The notes under the pieces are model-generated. The model was given only the letters and a program-made list of their open reading frames with translations. It was not told the origin of the DNA and searched no databases. DNA of 64,000 bases from Apostichopus japonicus (lineage: Eukaryota; Echinodermata; Holothuroidea; Aspidochirotida; Stichopodidae). Below, piece by piece: positions 25,901 to 34,695 of the stretch; within the stretch, counting starts at the first letter, position 1; each line of letters opens with the position of its first letter. The translations under genes were made by a program, and so were the position numbers. The stretch is from positions 32,334,501-32,398,500 of the forward strand of contig NC_092568.1 of NCBI RefSeq assembly GCF_037975245.1. Direction: 5' to 3'.

Positions 25901-28900
25901 ATGGTGTGTTCTATTCCAAATTTGTAATTAACTGAGAATATGTCAAATCATTAAAAATTAACTGTGCTCAACCTCCCCCGCACTTCCTACTCCCCTCCCC
26001 CTTTCAGCCACAAACAAACACACACACAAATGTACCACTTTAACCTTTTTGTTATTTTCTTCACTACTAAGCTATTGCATCATTCTCTATAGAAATATTG
26101 GCAAAAGTAAAAGGGCCACTTAACAGATAATCCATGCCTTGTTACTTCATGTCTTGACAATGGAAATGGACCTTTATTTGGCTTACCAAGCATGCCAATG
26201 TCTCTTCTTCAGCATGTTCAGAACACAGCAGCTCATATTTTAACTTTGTGGAAAAGTTCTTGTCATATCATGCATTGGCTTCCTGTTACTTACAGAATTG
26301 TTTCAAGTTAAATGCTGATTGTCTCTTCAAGTCTCTTCACAATGTGGTGCCTATATACATCTCTGACATGCAGAGAATATATTCCAACCCGTAATCTTCG
26401 TTCAAATGATGAGTGACTTCTGGGAATGTAAATCCAACCATTCTTGGGGGGATAGATCTTTTACAGTTTCCACTTGAAATCAAGATGGCTTAGAGTATCT
26501 CCTCCTTTAAAAAGAAGCTTAAAACTAACCTTATGTGACAAACTTTTGCGCCTTGAGTACCCATTTCTGCGTGGATATGTGCGCGTTATAAATCTTTGTT
26601 ATTATTAATTATTGTTATTATTGTTTCAGAAATTTTGAGTGTTGTTCTAAATTTTGAAGCCCCCAAAAATTGGGTTCTATGTTTGATGACTCTTTTTATT
26701 ATGTGTGTATGATTTGTGATATTTTTCTTGAATTTCTTTTCCTTTTTCCCTAATTTTGTGTTTCTCAGGCTAAAGCTATTGCTCATGAAGCAAATGCTAC
26801 TTTCTTCAGCATCAGTGCTTCCACTTTAATGTCCAAATATTTAGGAGAGGGTGAAAAGCTTGTGAGAGCATTGTTTGCAGTTGCAAAGGAACTTCAGCCT
26901 TCAGTCATATTTATTGGTGAGTATATCTAAACAGGATAAGTCCCCCAAAAGAAACATTAGGGAGGCTTATTCCCTCCCCCCCTCCCCACTGGCACTAGCA
27001 TACAGAATATTACAAATTTTCTAATTGTACAGTACATATATATATTTATATAACATTTAAAATGTGGTTCAACCTAAGCAGTCGAAAATTCTTCAACATC
27101 GTTTCAAACCTTTCAAAACATTTTGCATCTAAGCACCCTAGATTTTGCACAAATTTCTCAAAAGGAGAGGACACCCCTCCCCTTAGACCCCTCTCCTGGA
27201 CAAGGTAACATCATACCACCCCCACCCCCTCTCCCGGCAGTACAAAAAAGGTCATTGCTCAACTGTGTATACTTGAACTGTTGCCTCAATTTTGATCTTA
27301 AAACAAAATTGCATGGGTTCAAAAAGCATCCCTAGATTTACTACATGACATTTTGATTGCTGGTATAGAGATAAGAACAAGACAAAAGAGAAATCTTTTC
27401 TGCCATATGCAGTGCTTGTATAAGATAGAATCCACCTGTCTCTTGGCAACCATGCAATTATCTCAATTAAAGATTAAGTATAGAGCAGTCATTGTCTGAT
27501 ACATATCAATATAAATTGCAATGTTTGTCTCTTCTAATAATACAGGGCTTTACCTTCTCTGAAAGGTTCTAAAATGACTGTTAGAGTAAGGTGGACATAG
27601 TTTTAACATATTAGTCCTAATTTTCCTTGCATGGAAATCTTCAAGGTTTGTTGTACCAAATATCTAGTAGTCAAACTATCATATGTGTTCAATGGAGTAG
27701 TAAAGCCATATTTGGATAATCATGAAAATAATAAAAATAATTTGTCCTGGAAAGCAATTGTTGTAGAAAGCTGATTAGATACATATATGCATGTGATAAA
27801 ATTAAAGGGCTTGTTGTTGTTACTTTACATCTGTTAGCACACCAGTTAATAACAGTTACAGCAGCTACTTTTATATTTATCTCTGAAAGATCTTTCAGAT
27901 GAAACTAATAGTAGAGTACTTGTCGATGAGAAACCCACCTTACTTTACACATCAAGGGCTTTCAATGTGCACACAATATCCCATATAGTCCATGGCATTG
28001 ATTCTAATGCAACATCGTTTATCCACTTGACAATAAGCATTGGTATATAGAAGCCAACAAAATTATAAAATTCGGATGAAAAATTTTACCCACCTGTCTT
28101 GACTCTTCCAGATGAAGTTGACTCCTTACTGACCGAAAGAAGAGAGGGTGAACATGATGCTAGTAGGAGGATGAAGACTGAGTTCCTAGTTCAGTTTGAT
28201 GGGGTAGGTTCCAATAGATATTATGTTATGAAATAATATTATTTGGAGTATCACTGCCCTTGGCCGAGAAAATCTCCAACCAACCTTTATGTCTTTATCT
28301 TTTATTTGGTTGCCTCTTATATACCTTTTCATGGTAAAAGGCTTGATAAATGAGAATATTATTAACATAATTTAGGTTGACACAAACCAAAATTAGAGAA
28401 CCCTGTTTAAATTCAGGTTTAGTCATAACCTGCATTTTTGGTGATTCAAGTGATGTCAGTGACAGGTATCACTGTACTAAATGAGGATCTCCTTCAGAAA
28501 GAAATCCATAAATTTGTTTGATCTATTCAATCTGGGGCTGCTTCTATTGAGTCAAAACTCAATTCTAATATTGTTAGTTGCTAATGTTTACTTTGAAATT
28601 GGTTGTGGAATACCGAATTCTATTAAACTTTTGGCCACAAGACTGCAATATGGTTAAACAGGAAGATTGACTATGGGAGAGATGAGGTCTAAGTGGCAGG
28701 GTAAAGTTTGAAGCAAAATACTTCATTTTGAACTTAGTGTACACTTTATGAAAGAAAGGTTTCCTCACATGCTATTTGAACACAACTGCTGACAATTGTC
28801 TTGTCATTCCCCTGAAACTGTGGGATGCTGTATTGATCGTCCTCAATTTTGTGCTAATGATTCCTAACATTCAGTGAACAAGGAACTGATAAATTTTAGT

Positions 28901-31900
28901 CACAGTGTGTTTAATTTCTACAGAATTTTGACAAGGATTATTTGTAGCTTCTACAATAACTGCTCTCTGTTGACAGGTTACAGCTGATAGCAATGATAGA
29001 GTCCTTGTAATGGGGGCCACTAATAGACCACAGGAGCTGGATGATGCTGTGCTGAGAAGATTTGTAAAAAGAATTTATGTAACAATGCCAAATGTAGAGG
29101 TAAGAGAGAGAGATTACTTTAGATCCTTCCAGGTGGGTGCAAAATATCTGTTACTTGATGCTAATCTCAAAGTGACCAGCCAGGGTTCAAACTCCACTTT
29201 GGCCAACTAGGACTCAAACCCCACAGTGGTTAGACAGGGTGCAAAGGTACTTTGTCTCAACATGTATAGCTTCATCTCACAGAAGGCCACTGTTCACTAG
29301 ACCCCAATAGCTATTGTTTTGAGTTCCTGCCTATATTTAATCTGATATGAAGCCATCTGACCCTTGGATCAACCACAGTCTTCAAGACCCCTGGTGTGCA
29401 AACTTGTTTCCATGGGTACCCCAACTCTCATCTCAATCATCTTGGTGTGACACTCCTACAGTGGTGGATATTGTGTCCTGGAGGAGAGGCATATATGGAT
29501 GAGATATCCCCCTCTTCTTTGAGAATATTTATATGATTAAGGGTGGTTATATAGTTGCAAAGTGATGTTATACTTTGCTACTTTGGGAGTGAATATAGAT
29601 CTTTTCCACAAAAATCTGGAATTGTTTTCTTCTGAATATTTTGGTGACCCTAAAAAGGTGAGCGACCCTCAAGATTTGAATACCAGGGCTCAAGAGTATA
29701 ATTTCTGCCCATTTTAGCTAATCTGAAACTGATCCAAGATAAAGTAAAAATTTGTGTGACAGTTGTATGGCATAATATATAACTTAAATTAATTACATTT
29801 TTGTTCATACATTGATATACTTTTGGTTCATAATTATATTGCATAGCCTACTTTAATACACTTTGTTTTAATCATCACAATGCATAATCTACATTGAGTT
29901 AAAGGCCATGTTCAATCCAGGATAATCTCAAATTTAAAGAACCTTTACTCTACAAGGTGATTTGAGGTCCTATATTCAACCCTGGTCTTGAACGGCCCGA
30001 GAAAAATGTCTGTGTTTCTCTATGCAGTCAAAATTGTGTTTGAGCTAGTGATTTTTTTTTTCTGGGCGTTAAGTTGAAATCGAAGCCGTGGGTCTGATCA
30101 AGCTCTAGTGATAGCCGTTTGATGAGGATATTGTAGAGTCTTGACTAAAAAGCAAGAATGCAGTGAATAGCGGAAATTCATTTTCTTACACAGACCAGAA
30201 AACAGCTGCTGTGCCAACTCCTTGGCAAACACAAGAATCCTTTATCAGATGATGAACTCACCAGACTTGCACATGGAACGGAGGGTTATTCGGGCAGTGA
30301 CCTCACAGCTTTAGCCAAAGACGCAGCTCTTGGTCCAATAAGGGGTAAATATATATCTATTGATTGTTTCTGTTTTACTTACATATACAAAACTACTTGA
30401 TGTATACCATCTGGCAAAGTTTTGCAAAAAAAAAAAGGCCCAAAATTGCAATACAAAACATTTTACCCAAATGCAATTTATAGGTTACATTCACTTCTCA
30501 AGAATATAAGCAAATCAAAACCTGATTTTTTTTGCTCTGCCCTCTAGATTTAGGACCAACAAAGGTGAAATCTACAGCTGCTAATGAGGTAAGTTTTGTA
30601 CTTTTACTTAATATTTTCCTGTATTGAAGTAACATGACTTATTTTTGAAATTTTCTACACCTAAGAGTTGTGTGATATTAGAAGTAGGAAATAACAAGAA
30701 CAGAGTTCTAAAAATATTATCTAACCACATCTTATAGCAAACTTATTACATTAGTATTCCAAACATTCCTAAACATGATTCATTAAATGTAACAAACATT
30801 AAACTTAACACAGTCCTCGTTATTGATTTACTTGCCTCAAGTTGCCTGAACAATAGAGGTCAAGCACTGACACAATTTATCCAAAGCTGCTTATAATACC
30901 AAGAACAAAATGACTGATACAGTCTGTGGGTGATATATTGGTAGTTTTCTAAAAGAGCCCTCGGGGAAAAATAATTTACTGCTCGAAATATATTATATGC
31001 CATTGGCAAGCAGCTGCTCTCTTGCTGTGAGTTAAACATTTCATTAAAAAAAGTGTTTTATTTAAGTTAGAAATTTATCTTGCAGGCGTCTTACTACCAG
31101 AAAAGGAAACAAAGGGGGTGGGGGATGGGAAATGAAAACCTTAGAAATAAGACAAGGTGTAGTTACAGCTATTGTATTGTACAGGTAATGTAGCCATGTA
31201 GATAGTATTATGGCTGCTTGCTAACTTTACCATTTGAATAAAGAAGCATTCTATTTTTATTTGATTTTGGTGGCAAGTAGACATATCTGATATGTGATCC
31301 TCATAAAGGGTTCGTTATTTAGTAGCACAGACTTAATTAGGTGTTAATAAGGTGTTAATTTCAGTGATATGTTGTAATCGATAACTTAGCTACAGGTTGT
31401 ACGTTAACTGACAGTGGTTAGGGCTCCTAATATTACTCTATTTCCTAATTATGTCTCTTTCAAATACTCATAAACTTTTCTATGAAATGGGAATACAAAC
31501 TATAAAATTGATGTTGAGGAAAACTGGGAACAAAATTTTGTCATTCTACAATGCACAAAAGTTATCACTGTATTTACTCTATGAATGTTAGAATTTGTTA
31601 AAATACTTGGATAATTTTTTGAATAATGTTAATAATGCCCTGTTAAAGGCAGCAGCCTTACAATTTGGTCATGTGACTTTGTGTAACATGACTACTGTAA
31701 TTTTCTCTATTCTATATTTAGTATACTATATTTCAACAAAAAAAATGAACCTTGAGTTTCCCATTGTTTGTCCAGCACATTGCATTGAAGTTATTGCATA
31801 GCATTAGGAGATACATGTAGATATATATATCTATAACTTAAAGGCACCCGACCCGGGTTTATTTGAAATGTTTTGTCTCCTACCACTGAAATAGACTTGG

Positions 31901-32319
31901 ACATAAAATATGTGGTAAATTTGGGTGCATTAACTTAAACCGTAAGAAATGGTTTTATTTTTCATAAATGTATATGGACAGACCCAAGGGCCGCAACTCT
32001 TTCAGGCATATGTACCTATTAGACTATCTGACTTTTCATATTCAAATTGGGTCCAAAGTTATTATTTAACTGGTAAAACCAATTTGCCAGCTGCATGAAT
32101 CCAGATATAATGGCACAAACTAATATTTTTGCAAATTCAGTCTTTTTTTCATCAATTTTTTTATCATCTCTCCATTCCTATTTACTCTTACAGGTTCGCA
32201 ACATCCAGTTAAAGGACTTCGCTGAAGCGCTAAAAAGGATTCGAATGAGTGTAAATGCAGATACTCTTGCCTCTTATCAGAAATGGAATGCTCTGTATGG
32301 TGACGTGGCCTCAAGCTAG
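1546..32319 (+). CDS. SPAST: Spastin, microtubule-severing AAA ATPase (13 exons)
   Basis: Spastin is a hexameric AAA ATPase that cuts microtubules at ER, endosome and midbody sites. The exons are 1546-1924, 9786-9869, 16245-16328, 19085-19249, 21583-21740, 22812-22974, 25528-25667, 26769-26916, 28112-28203, 28977-29099, 30194-30344, 30548-30588 and 32194-32319. They total 1854 nt, or 617 residues; human spastin has 616. In order the protein shows a hydrophobic hairpin (about 38-68, after SPHRKNL), an MIT domain (about 103-183), a basic Ser-rich linker with the microtubule-binding region (about 260-330), and the AAA domain. Walker A is GPPGNGKT at 382-389 (K388), Walker B ends IDE at E442, and the arginine fingers are R498 and R499. 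These numbers match human exactly. The start at 1546 follows an in-frame stop. An internal strong-context Met85 corresponds to human Met87. All introns are GT-AG. Confidence 0.96.
4175..4255 (-). repeat. Short interspersed repeat fragment
   Basis: The stretch around TATAGCGCACTGTGCGC and GTGCGCTTTACAAAC resembles the 3' part of the SINE at 19398-19705 (TTATAGTGCTTTATA and AAAGCGCTTTACAGAC). The match is too short for certainty. Confidence 0.35.
5438..5895. repeat. Inverted repeat flanking a TTAA element
   Basis: The left arm (5438-5483) and the right arm (5843-5895) are inverted copies. Each, read inward, encodes the same peptide end, [12 protein letters not shown] on plus and [12 protein letters not shown] on minus, followed by a TAG stop and CATTTAA. 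The TTAA-bounded element at 5484-5842 fills the loop between the arms. Confidence 0.75.
5480..5846. mobile_element. TTAA-bounded MITE, copy 1
   Basis: A non-autonomous DNA element of 359 bp between TTAA tetranucleotides at 5480-5483 and 5843-5846. The ends are imperfect inverted repeats (AAAGACTGGC inside the left end, GCCAGTCTTC inside the right). A second, inverted copy lies at 46701-47063, so the boundaries are supported by two independent insertions. TTAA targets are used by piggyBac and Kolobok transposases. There is no ORF of its own. Confidence 0.85.
5857..6078 (-). pseudogene. Acidic ORF fragment, possibly P2X7-tail-like
   Basis: An open frame of 73 codons with an acidic run ([14 protein letters not shown]) between YMLEP and [15 protein letters not shown]. 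This layout resembles the cysteine-rich domain shared by P2X7 receptor tails and many invertebrate repeat-borne ORFs (Y-x-x-EP, acidic stretch, R-L-x-N-x-x-W-C-x-C-x-x-C). Only one of the expected cysteines remains. The last 13 codons are repeated in inverted orientation at 5438-5476. It lies antisense within spastin intron 1, looks repeat-borne, and is probably not a functional gene. Confidence 0.4.
6621..7002. mobile_element. hAT-type MITE with 8-bp TSD
   Basis: 382 bp starting CAGTGGCGGAGC and ending GCTCCGCCACTG, an inverted pair. Flanks GTCGAGGT (6613-6620) and GTCAAGGT (7003-7010) match at 7 of 8, as expected for an old hAT TSD. Inside lies, on the minus strand, a core that includes AGCGGAGCGCCACC and recurs four times at 58.9-61.1 kb. 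No coding capacity. Confidence 0.8.
8195..8223. repeat. GT dinucleotide microsatellite
   Basis: A run of alternating G and T with one C, in spastin intron 1. Confidence 0.9.
9786..9869 (+). CDS. SPAST: Spastin exon 2 (MIT domain)
   Basis: 84 nt between TTTTGCAG and donor GTTTGT. It encodes [19 protein letters not shown], the second MIT helix, which in known spastins binds ESCRT-III tails. It joins exon 1 through a split Gly127. Confidence 0.95.
9920..10045. repeat. GAGTC-rich simple repeat
   Basis: About ten degenerate copies of GAGTC or its close variants, such as TGAGTCC, TCTGAGTT and GGAGTC, are spaced irregularly in 125 bp. Confidence 0.6.
10186..10320. repeat. 44-bp tandem repeat, three copies
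   Basis: The unit contains GCGGTTTGGAGTCATTTTCT and starts again exactly 44 bp on (10201, 10245, 10289). The copies are almost identical, so the array is young. Confidence 0.9.
11888..12039. repeat. ATT-rich triplet microsatellite
   Basis: Interrupted TTA/TTG/ATG triplets. The poly-asparagine and poly-tyrosine frames on the two strands are translations of the repeat, not genes. Confidence 0.95.
13060..13270 (-). repeat. SINE fragment lacking its tRNA head
   Basis: The motifs TTTATAAAGCGC, GGTCAATGATAACCTGTC, GAGACAATCCCTCCA and CACCTGGGTG occur in the same order as in the fuller SINE at 19398-19705 and in the same orientation. The tRNA-related 5' part is missing. Confidence 0.7.
16245..16328 (+). 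CDS. SPAST: Spastin exon 3 (end of MIT domain)
   Basis: 84 nt, acceptor TTGATAG, donor GTAAGT. It encodes [20 protein letters not shown], closely matching the third MIT helix of human spastin. Both ends are phase 1. Confidence 0.95.
16329..19084 (+). other. Spastin intron 3 (2.8 kb)
   Basis: Apart from the 153-bp duplication at 18188-18492, I see no feature. The minus-strand frame of 117 codons at 17648-18001 has no recognisable domain. Confidence 0.6.
18188..18492. repeat. 153-bp tandem duplication
   Basis: Two adjacent copies share GTCCAAGCTAGCTTTTATAC, a G-rich GTGGGG tract and CTCATAAAAGACCCTGGGT, offset by 153 bp, with scattered differences. Confidence 0.9.
19085..19249 (+). CDS. SPAST: Spastin exon 4 (linker)
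   Basis: 165 nt from acceptor CTTGTTAG to donor GTTGGT, phase 1 at both ends. It encodes the end of the MIT region ([10 protein letters not shown]) and a Ser, Thr and Lys rich linker of low conservation. The assignment rests on frame continuity between exons 3 and 5. The donor is weaker than the others. Confidence 0.8.
19398..19705 (-). mobile_element. tRNA-derived SINE
   Basis: On the minus strand the head has an A-box-like ATTGGCTAAGG and a B box GGTTCGATTCC (19630-19700). The body contains CCTTAGGCAAGATGCTTTATC, resembling the conserved central domain of widespread animal SINEs. The tail (CTATAAAAAGC, then AT triplets) lies at 19398-19440. It sits in spastin intron 4. A fragment of the same family is at 13060-13270. 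Confidence 0.8.
19706..21582 (+). other. Rest of spastin intron 4
   Basis: AT-rich sequence; I see no gene or clear repeat here. The intron as a whole is 19250-21582, with the SINE at its start. Confidence 0.5.
21583..21740 (+). CDS. SPAST: Spastin exon 5 (linker, microtubule-binding region)
   Basis: 158 nt, acceptor TTTGCAG, donor GTACAC. It encodes [18 protein letters not shown], which matches human NSLPRSK, then [11 protein letters not shown], a basic stretch where human spastin starts to bind microtubules. It ends in phase 0. Confidence 0.88.
21741..22811 (+). other. Spastin intron 5
   Basis: About 1.1 kb of AT-rich sequence with nothing recognisable. Confidence 0.5.
22812..22974 (+). 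CDS. SPAST: Spastin exon 6 (microtubule-binding region, AAA entry)
   Basis: 163 nt ending at donor GTAAGT. It encodes [20 protein letters not shown], matching human RNVDSNLANLIMNEIVDNG, which leads into the AAA domain. It ends in phase 1. Confidence 0.95.
23917..24728. repeat. 91-bp minisatellite, about nine copies
   Basis: The unit contains CATTCTTGTTGTGAGAATGG and ACAGTACATCTTTCTATTTG, repeating every 91 bp (23970, 24061, 24152, 24243, 24334, 24425, 24516, then two diverged copies with CACAGTTAATC). The central copies are almost identical, and the edges decay on both sides. It lies in spastin intron 6. Confidence 0.95.
25364..25455. repeat. Hairpin-rich short repeat, copy 1
   Basis: Contains CTGACTTCGGTCAG (a 5-bp stem with a TTCG loop) and TCCTGCTTGCAGGA (a 6-bp stem). 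An inverted copy at 43205-43302 shares most of its length. It lies in spastin intron 6, just upstream of exon 7. Confidence 0.7.
25528..25667 (+). CDS. SPAST: Spastin exon 7 (Walker A)
   Basis: 140 nt, acceptor ATTCCAG, donor GTGAGT. It encodes [20 protein letters not shown], then PPGNGKTML, the ATP-binding P-loop with K388. Conservation with human is almost complete. Confidence 0.97.
25668..26768 (+). other. Spastin intron 7
   Basis: Its second half is the LINE relic at 26120-26610. The first 450 bp hold only short AT repeats and nothing recognisable. Confidence 0.6.
26120..26610 (+). pseudogene. CR1/L2-type LINE ORF2 3' relic
   Basis: Reading in one frame gives [17 protein letters not shown], then [16 protein letters not shown] and [11 protein letters not shown]. 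These are the conserved motifs after the reverse transcriptase in CR1/L2-like elements (LVTSRLDYCNSLLYGLP, LQ-VQN-AAR, HWLPV-RI). The downstream part is frameshifted. The tail GTGCGCGTTATAAATC followed by ATT repeats is the usual 3' end of such elements. It is a dead, truncated copy inside spastin intron 7. Confidence 0.8.
26769..26916 (+). CDS. SPAST: Spastin exon 8 (AAA core)
   Basis: 148 nt, acceptor TTTCTCAG, donor GTGAGT. It encodes [20 protein letters not shown] and [20 protein letters not shown], including the substrate-facing pore loop. The exon ends inside Walker B, at the first base of Asp441. Confidence 0.97.
26917..28111 (+). other. Spastin intron 8
   Basis: 1.2 kb of AT-rich DNA with C-rich patches near 26975 and 27170-27240. 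I see no gene. Confidence 0.5.
28112..28203 (+). CDS. SPAST: Spastin exon 9 (Walker B)
   Basis: 92 nt, acceptor CTTCCAG, donor GTAGGT. It encodes [20 protein letters not shown], with the catalytic Glu442, then [11 protein letters not shown]. Codon 441 is shared with exon 8. Confidence 0.97.
28204..28976 (+). other. Spastin intron 9
   Basis: 773 bp; nothing recognisable. Confidence 0.5.
28977..29099 (+). CDS. SPAST: Spastin exon 10 (sensor 1 and arginine fingers)
   Basis: 123 nt in phase 0. It encodes [20 protein letters not shown], followed by [10 protein letters not shown]498 and R499 are the arginine fingers that reach the neighbouring subunit's ATP. Confidence 0.97.
29100..30193 (+). other. 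Spastin intron 10
   Basis: 1.1 kb; nothing recognisable. A frame stays open for about 37 codons beyond the exon 10 donor at 29100, but it loses all similarity to spastin. Confidence 0.5.
30194..30344 (+). CDS. SPAST: Spastin exon 11 (AAA lid, sensor 2)
   Basis: 151 nt, acceptor TTACACAG, donor GTAAAT. It encodes [20 protein letters not shown] and [20 protein letters not shown], the GSD sensor 2 region of the helical lid. Confidence 0.97.
30548..30588 (+). CDS. SPAST: Spastin exon 12 (short)
   Basis: A 41-nt microexon between CCCTCTAG and GTAAGT. It encodes [13 protein letters not shown], corresponding to human ELKPEQVKNMSASE. Both splice sites and the phase fit exons 11 and 13. Confidence 0.9.
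30589..32193 (+). other. Spastin intron 12
   Basis: 1.6 kb of AT-rich DNA with a short palindromic AT tract near 31815-31835. I see no gene. Confidence 0.5.
32194..32319 (+). CDS. SPAST: Spastin exon 13 (C-terminus)
   Basis: 126 nt from acceptor CTTACAG to a TAG stop. It encodes [20 protein letters not shown], then [12 protein letters not shown], the C-terminal helix that packs on the ATPase. It matches human RNIRLSDFTESLKKIKRSV. Confidence 0.97.
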   Translation, partial: VRNIQLKDFAEALKRIRMSVNADTLASYQKWNALYGDVASS

Positions 32320-32713
32320 CCTGCACTATCATTTGGCCGTCTAAACTTGTGTAATAATTCTAGTCTATTTATCATTACATAGAATTACATGATGAAATAG
32401 TAATTTGATCATGTTTAGGTTATCTGTCACATTATAATGTGAACTACCGTGATGTGACCTTTTCCACGCTGAATGAATGGTACCAGTAGATATTTCAGAC
32501 CCTAGTAAGAATGGTCCAAAAAATGTGCCTCCAGGCATCACTTTTTGAGGAGGTTCTAAAAATATCATAGAATACAAGTTCTTCAAGTCTATGTTTGTTT
32601 GAATCTGTCTGATCTTCTTGCTAGAGAATATTATTTTGCTTATTTAAAGGAGGAAATTTGTGAAAATGAAACAAATATTTTCATTACTTGCCTGCCATGA
32701 GTAATCTGTACAC

Positions 32714-32719
32714 AATAAA
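32714..32719 (+). promoter_or_regulatory. Poly(A) signal AATAAA, spastin proximal
   Basis: Canonical hexamer followed within 40 nt by T-rich sequence. It would give a 3' UTR of about 0.4 kb. Confidence 0.55.
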
Positions 32720-33033
32720 AAATCAAAAGGAAGGCATGGAGCTCCTTTCACTGTTTTTTTTTGCATTGTGCAGGTGAACCCATTTTCAATCCTTAACCCT
32801 TCATCTCATCCCTAATTACCAACCCTGATTATTAATCGTAATTCTCTTCTTCATTGTTAAAGAGCTTCCTTAAAAACAAACAGAATAGGCTTTGCTTGCA
32901 GTAGAGAGGTAGTACAAAAAGAGGATGAATGGAGATGTATTTCATTTCTAGGAGACTGGAATGATTTGCAGTTTTTATTTTCGTTTTGTTTTCCGTGAAA
33001 GGTTTCTTCAAATACTTTAAAAGTGTTTTAGTC

Positions 33034-33298
33034 TTTAATAACAATATAAGAATTGTAAAGCGCTTTTATCCAGTTAAAAAAAAATGCTCAGAAGCGCTGC
33101 AGGAGCAAAGTAAACAAAATGGACACAACAGTTATCAAACAAATGGATACGCATTCATGAATAAGAACGTCTTTAGTTCTTTCTGGAAAGTTGACACATG
33201 CTGGATTGTTTTCAGATGTAAGGGGAGACTGTTCCAGAGCTGTGGAGCTGATCTAGCAAAGCAACGTTCCCCATAGGTGGAAGTGCGAACAGTAGGAA
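33034..33298. repeat. Probable old interspersed repeat
   Basis: Starts with TAAAGCGCTTTTATCC and GAAGCGCTGCAGGAGC and contains GGGGAGACTGTTCCAGAGC. From memory this resembles a common animal repeat family, but no second copy lies in this window, so the assignment is tentative. Confidence 0.35.
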
Positions 33299-34647
33299 CT
33301 TTAGAGTTTACTCATGAGGTTCCACCCTCATTGGTCGCATTTTGTTAATGATTGAGAATGTAGGACACTACTGTATCTCATGGTTAATTAATACACTACT
33401 GGCAACAAAGACTTTGCACCAAGCAAAACAGCAAATGAGTTAACTAATGTATCACCTTGACATGGTGTCTAGTAGGTAAACGGTGCAGGCATTAAAACAC
33501 ATGATCAATGGAGGAGAAATGCAGCAACTGGAGAAAAAAATTCAGAGAGGTCATGATTTGTCTATATTTATGGATACTTTAATGTTCCTTTTTCATGTGT
33601 AAGTCTAACCAATTAAGTAATGTTTTGTATATGTATGTCTTGTGTAAAGAAATTAATAGGTTTTTTGCAAAACTTTTTGTATATTCTTACAAAGTCAATT
33701 CAGTTGTACAGTATATTGTTTACATTTTTTCTTCTTTCTCAATTAATCTGCTTTTGCAACTTGCAATACATACCAATGATTTTAACGATATATTACGGGA
33801 CAGTTATCAACCAATGATGTGAAAACAAAACACTGTGAAAACAAAAAAGTGAAAACAAAAATGTATTTGACTAGCATTTATCACTCACCTCCAGGATTCA
33901 ACTTACTCTAAGTCTTATTGATGAGAGTTGGTCATGAAATAATTTTTCTGGAATTTAGCAGTTTTTCTCTCTGTACTTCTTTTTCTTTATATATATATTC
34001 AGTTGGTCTCCCAATGTTTTGAGGGTTTTAGACACAAACTGGCATTCCTAATCTTGGTGTGTGTTCAGGGAAACCCAGTTACTGTAATTGGCAAATGGTG
34101 TTTGTACACAGCAAATATACGAATGAAGTTACTAAGATGCTCTTGTTGTGTCTGCTGCTAAGTGTGATAATTGAAGTTGTGTCAAACACTGATTAATTCT
34201 TTAAAAAGGTTACAAATCCCGTCAATTTCCTGTAACTTGTTAATGTGTTTACTAAACATGTTTTAAATAACATACAATGAAATATTGAGTGCATTTCCAG
34301 AGAAGTATGCAGATAGCCCTGAATAAAGCCCCCTTTTGTGTAGATGTTTTATTGGGTATGCAATAATATTTGGCAAGTGCAGAGTCTTTCTGCAATATGT
34401 GTAAGAACAAGCGATTTAAGGGTCCATAATGCTGACCAAAAAAAAGTACATGTGTGGGTTCATTTATTTTCACAATAGATTACTTGAGTTTTAAGAACTT
34501 GACACAAAATTCCACAAATATTGTTGTAGTATGGTGATTACTCAACTCCTGAATTCTTCATGCTTCAGGGAAAATTACAGAGGCACTAATTCCTGGATCT
34601 GTAACTCGTATTAATGTAGGTTAGATTCATTTCAGCACAACCACTTA

Positions 34648-34653
34648 AATAAA
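34648..34653 (+). promoter_or_regulatory. Poly(A) signal AATAAA, possible distal spastin site
   Basis: The hexamer is followed by TGTATTGTTTTATTGT, a GT-rich and T-rich stretch. It lies only 37 nt from a hexamer on the other strand that would serve PNO1. Confidence 0.35.
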
Positions 34654-34689
34654 AGAAGAGACCAAAGATGTAACACATTTCTGTATTGT

Positions 34690-34695
34690 TTTATT
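34690..34695 (-). promoter_or_regulatory. Poly(A) signal AATAAA, PNO1
   Basis: Minus-strand AATAAA about 1.55 kb past the PNO1 stop, followed by TGTGTT. It is the best candidate I see for the PNO1 3' end. Confidence 0.45.

Larger units (their letters stand above)
32320..34653 (+). other. Spastin 3' UTR and flank
   Basis: A poly(A) signal AATAAA lies 394 nt after the stop, followed by T-rich sequence; a second lies at 34648-34653. Between them are the repeat at 33034-33298 and otherwise AT-rich DNA. Confidence 0.5.
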
